From: Lewinella sp039816955
GTDB lineage: Bacteria; Bacteroidota; Bacteroidia; Chitinophagales; Saprospiraceae
Assembly: GCA_039816955.1 (NCBI GenBank)
Contig: JBCBWU010000090.1
Location: 1-27,907 of the forward strand
Direction of reading: 5' to 3'
Length of the DNA stretch: 27,907 bases
Below, one piece after another: positions 25,801 through 27,907 of this stretch. The notes under the pieces were generated by a model, which saw nothing but the letters and a program-made list of their open reading frames with translations, made no database searches and was not told the origin of the DNA. The position numbers and the translations under genes were made by a program. The stretch's first letter is position 1. Every line of letters starts with the position of its first letter.

Positions 25801-27901
25801 TGCCAATCAAATCTGGACGGTTACCGCAGCTAGTGGTGCCTTAGATGCTTATAATATACCTGCTATTGGTGTGCAAAGCGCTGGTGTTCCAGTGGCTACT
25901 GATGGCAGTGTGACTTTAACGTTCAATGCTGGAATCTATGAGTTACCATTTGTGCATGTGGATGCTCAAGACTACAGCATTATGGTTGAAGGCCCATTCG
26001 GTCAAGGAAGTGCGGCTAATGTGACCTTAACGATTAGTAATATTTGCCAATACCCGAATCCAATCTTCGACCCAGTGCTACCAGACTTCATTTGTGGCAC
26101 GGAGCCAGCGATCACCCTGGATGGTATAGATACCAATGGCGGTACTGATGATGCGATAACCTTCACGATCAATGGAACTCCGGCCACTGAGTTTGATCCG
26201 GTAGCTTTAGGCATTGGCTTCTACACAGTAGTGATGACTTACGATGGAGCTGATGATGGCAACGGAGGATTTTCTCCTGATGGCACTACTCCAGCATCAC
26301 CGGGCTGTACGCAAACAGTACAAAAGGTAGTAGAAGTAGGTGGCTTACCACCGATCTTAACCTGCCCTAATAATGACTTTGGTTTGCCAGCCGGTTGTAA
26401 CCCAACGGTACCAGCGGCAGCAACGACCTTCAACTTACTCGGTGATCCTAATCCAGACCCGGCTCTGCCTACGGTAGAAGACGGTTGTGGAATATTGACA
26501 TTGAGTAGCAGCGATGCCATTAGTGATGATGGTTGTACGCGCACGGTAACGCGTACCTATACGATTACCGATCAAAACGGAGATAGTGATACGTGTGAGC
26601 AGACCTTTACCTTCACCGTAGATACAGATAGTCCGACGTTTAATGAAGCACTGCCAATGGATATGACGGTAGAATGTGACGCTGTCCCAATGGCTGCCAC
26701 GCTAACGGCTTCAGATAATTGCACACCAGATATTATGGTGAGCTTTAATGAAGTACGCACGGACGGTACTTGCCCGCAGGAGTTTATACTTACACGGACC
26801 TGGACGACGGACGGAGATGACTGCGGAAATCCTGGCATCTCACATACCCAGGTGATTATTGTAGAAGATACTACTGCCCCAACCCCAATGTGTAATACGA
26901 TCCGAATCTTCTTGAACGAGGCAGGTATGTACACGCTAACCCAAGTGGATATCGATGCAATTGCTGCCGGTGCTTCTGATAACTGCGATGATGATTTCAC
27001 TTACAGCATCGATCAAACGATGTTTAACTGTGATGATATCGACCTGGCGATCGGCGCAATTGGGGGAGCCGAAGTAGCGATGACCTTCTTAGACTGCGCA
27101 GGTAACACCTCGATGTGTACCGCGATCGTAGAAATTGACGACTCAGCCGTACCATTCAATTTTGCTTGCATTGGTGATATCAACATCACCTTAGGCGAAA
27201 ACTGCGCAACTACACTTACACCAGCAATGGTAGTGACCGGCTTTGATGATTGTATCGATAGCTACAACATTATGGTAGACGGTATGGATACCGATCAGGT
27301 AGTAGGTTGTGGAGATCACACCTACACAATTGAATTAGTGGAGGACGGAGAAGTTGTTTACACTTGTTGGGGCGATATCTTCGCTGAAGATAAGACCGAT
27401 CCAGTACTGGAGTGTCCAGATGACACTGATGTAGTAATCGCTGCTGATTTCGACATTCAGACAGCTACTGGTACAATTGATGCTACTGATCCAACCATCG
27501 AGCTAGCGAACTACTCTTGCTTCTTGAGCTTGTTTGATCCAGTTGCTGGTCCTTACGGCTACGACTTGATCGAATTCACGGTAAGTGCTTCTGATGTATA
27601 CAACATCGTTGTTGACGGTGATGTAGCGGATCAGACCTTCATTTCTGTATTCGCGGGCGGCTTCGACCCAGACAACCCATGTGAGAACATCTTGGGTGGT
27701 ACTGAGGGTGCATGGGCTCCAGGCCTATTCTTCGGTGGTCCTGCGATCTTCAACTTCTTCAACAACAACTTCCGCGTTCCATTAATCATGGAGCCAGGTC
27801 AGACCTACACCTTGATGGTGGCGAGCAATGACTTGCCAAATGATTATACCGTAGCGATTGTTGCTGAAGAAGTTGAAGATCGCAGGACCACCGAAGAATA
27901 G
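22805..27901 (+). CDS. giant secreted adhesin-like protein: IPT-like, Ig-like and HYR-like repeats
   Basis: The 1698-residue protein begins with a signal peptide (MEKLKGIFLGLLFVLVCTS, cleavage near AWS-Q at 23-24). Residues 25-640 hold six IPT/TIG-like modules of about 95-105 residues, each starting SPNSG- or PNP-like and ending GxCTDCF, with four cysteines per module. Residues 647-952 hold three Ig-like modules carrying GGVYSGPGV. Residues 953-1545 contain cysteine-paired modules including HYR-like ones (DNCTPD, SDNCDDD, FDDCID). Residues 1560-1690 look like a PPC-type beta domain. Such proteins in Bacteroidota are usually exported by the type IX system and work in adhesion or gliding, but no C-terminal sorting domain is visible before the TAG at 27899-27901. 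The protein may be truncated, frameshifted or exported differently. It has its own promoter. Confidence 0.85.
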   Translation: MEKLKGIFLGLLFVLVCTSTAWSQISLSPNSGDAGTSFSVTITGAAFAGSSTMQCVEVSDGTTTFSFNASSPASPTMSITGTMNIPANARPGSGYNVTVYSNNSCSGGVDGSCTDCFTVNSPNNISASPDSGEQDSSFGVTITAVGFQFVGTPTTQCVEIYNNTTSYTFNGSSAASPTSTLSGTLNLPLNAPPGLYNAVVYDNLGGICSGSYTGSCVECFTVNAIPQVTSLSPNSGDRGDSFGVTITGLATSWSGTHCVEISNATTTLTFPATANSNTELVGTIDIPLDASVGNDYDVVVYADDSGVCAGSTDGDCTNCFAVTEPAPMGDITPNPNQGNAGETFGVTLTGIGTSWASLTSHCVEIFDDAENTIIQFTTDVASTDFNFMSGSLSIPFATPAGFYNMRVYDRNDGVCSDALDGSCTDCFQILPPLPPSVTAISPNSGDRGDSFGVTITGNNTSWSGTHCVVISNASTTLTFTGTANSNTELVGTLDIPLDAFAASDYDITVYADPTGDCNGDTDGTCTDCFAVTTPTPMGNIIPNPDTELAGETFGVSLTGLGTSWASLTSHCVEIYDNSETTIIQFTMNVASADFNFMTGTVSLPFATPAGFYNIRVYDRNDGVCEGSLDGNCTDCFEVLEAICPTPVLNLSPESFCANDDVVMGLGGGSPVGGVYSGPGVTDDGNGETYSFDAAAAGAGIHIITYSLTLSDDCMVSASGEVVVLPLATATFTALDDLCVDAGAQNGLGGGEPIGGVYSGPGVTDDGNGETYSFDPAAAGVGVHDISYTYDPSLEAQGPILGFGSSFIGEMMGDRFGQSSDISQDGTTFAVRTSAGDDTSGGTAIGLVGTFRITDFCPDPITVVDQVEVFDRPEVNLTTVAGYCLDAPIANASLTGGSPSGGVYSGPGVTDLGNGTQYNFDPMAVGTGVITITYTFTDANGCVNSATSDIEVFDCAFEVTDPCACLDNATIIDLDAGTGGDDGQFSEVVSVSNATGGMLPANQIWTVTAASGALDAYNIPAIGVQSAGVPVATDGSVTLTFNAGIYELPFVHVDAQDYSIMVEGPFGQGSAANVTLTISNICQYPNPIFDPVLPDFICGTEPAITLDGIDTNGGTDDAITFTINGTPATEFDPVALGIGFYTVVMTYDGADDGNGGFSPDGTTPASPGCTQTVQKVVEVGGLPPILTCPNNDFGLPAGCNPTVPAAATTFNLLGDPNPDPALPTVEDGCGILTLSSSDAISDDGCTRTVTRTYTITDQNGDSDTCEQTFTFTVDTDSPTFNEALPMDMTVECDAVPMAATLTASDNCTPDIMVSFNEVRTDGTCPQEFILTRTWTTDGDDCGNPGISHTQVIIVEDTTAPTPMCNTIRIFLNEAGMYTLTQVDIDAIAAGASDNCDDDFTYSIDQTMFNCDDIDLAIGAIGGAEVAMTFLDCAGNTSMCTAIVEIDDSAVPFNFACIGDINITLGENCATTLTPAMVVTGFDDCIDSYNIMVDGMDTDQVVGCGDHTYTIELVEDGEVVYTCWGDIFAEDKTDPVLECPDDTDVVIAADFDIQTATGTIDATDPTIELANYSCFLSLFDPVAGPYGYDLIEFTVSASDVYNIVVDGDVADQTFISVFAGGFDPDNPCENILGGTEGAWAPGLFFGGPAIFNFFNNNFRVPLIMEPGQTYTLMVASNDLPNDYTVAIVAEEVEDRRTTEE
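23486..24739 (+). repeat. tandem duplication of a two-module IPT unit (2 x 627 bp)
   Basis: Modules 3 and 4 (residues 228-436) are repeated as modules 5 and 6 (437-645). Matching points in both modules are offset by exactly 627 bp (209 codons): GDRGDSFGVTITG at about 23507 and 24134, and GETFGV at 23825 and 24452. Module 3 resembles module 5, and module 4 resembles module 6, more than either resembles its direct neighbour. This shows a duplication of the pair rather than of single modules. Silent differences have accumulated between the copies. Confidence 0.85.
24743..25660 (+). repeat. three Ig-like modules with GGVYSGPGV, the second one interrupted
   Basis: The block GGVYSGPGVTD begins at 24818, 25064 and 25502. 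The first two copies are nearly identical in protein, including GNGETYSFD, and are 246 bp apart. The third is diverged. The gap between copies two and three is 438 bp because the second module holds an extra stretch at about residues 791-855 that resembles part of an FG-GAP-type repeat. Confidence 0.8.
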
Positions 27902-27907
27902 GCCTGG

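Noticed and set aside
22774..27000. Many long open frames on the minus strand opposite the giant protein
   Set aside because: They mirror the low-complexity, Thr/Ser/Asp-rich repeats of the plus-strand gene, have no recognisable domains, and the plus frame is continuous with a signal peptide and known repeat types.

Overview
The window is mid-GC DNA that reads as a marine or environmental member of the Bacteroidota, most likely a Lewinella/Saprospira-type bacterium. This is inferred from the Ig-like modules carrying GGVYSGPGV, the HYR-like tandem domains in a giant secreted protein, lipoproteins with acidic residues after the lipobox cysteine, the lack of Shine-Dalgarno sequences, and two exact matches to the Bacteroidota promoter (TTG, 19-21 nt, TAnnTTTG). 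No species can be named from the sequence alone.

Layout. (1) 1-2655, plus strand: a possible tail of a membrane protein, a membrane-tethered subtilisin-type protease and a PAPS-type sulfotransferase. (2) 2632-16311, minus strand: ten tightly packed genes, most joined by 1-8 nt overlaps or tiny gaps. In transcription order they are a CotH-kinase/beta-helix surface lipoprotein, a B12-binding radical SAM enzyme, a class I methyltransferase, an SGNH/AlgJ-like membrane protein, a GT-C glycosyltransferase, a GT4 glycosyltransferase, a second radical SAM enzyme, a second GT-C-type membrane protein, a flippase and an NPPY-type methyltransferase. (3) 16405-17289, plus strand: a divergent metallophosphoesterase-like lipoprotein. 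(4) 17321-20601, minus strand: a nucleotidyltransferase-like protein, a third radical SAM enzyme and a third SAM methyltransferase. (5) 20816-22645, plus strand: a Wzy/WaaL-type polymerase or ligase with C-terminal TPRs. (6) 22805-27901, plus strand: a 1698-residue secreted, repeat-rich adhesin-like protein.

Taken together, regions 1-5 look like a locus that builds, modifies, flips, polymerises and decorates a surface or exported glycan or glycolipid. Cytosolic assembly would use GT4, the methyltransferases and the radical SAM enzymes. Membrane steps would use the two GT-C proteins, the flippase and the Wzy/WaaL-like protein. Decoration could include sulfation, SGNH-type acyl chemistry and CotH-type phosphorylation. 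The most unusual point is the three B12-type radical SAM proteins, two of them in matching radical SAM-methyltransferase couplets in separate operons. No initiating sugar-phosphate transferase, Wza/Wzc exporter or nucleotide-sugar pathway genes are in the window, so the locus either continues outside it or depends on genes elsewhere. The product is unknown.

The longest gene-free stretches are 20602-20815 (214 bp) and 22646-22804 (159 bp). No stretch over 300 bp lacks a gene. I see no tRNA, rRNA, CRISPR array, insertion sequence or attachment site.
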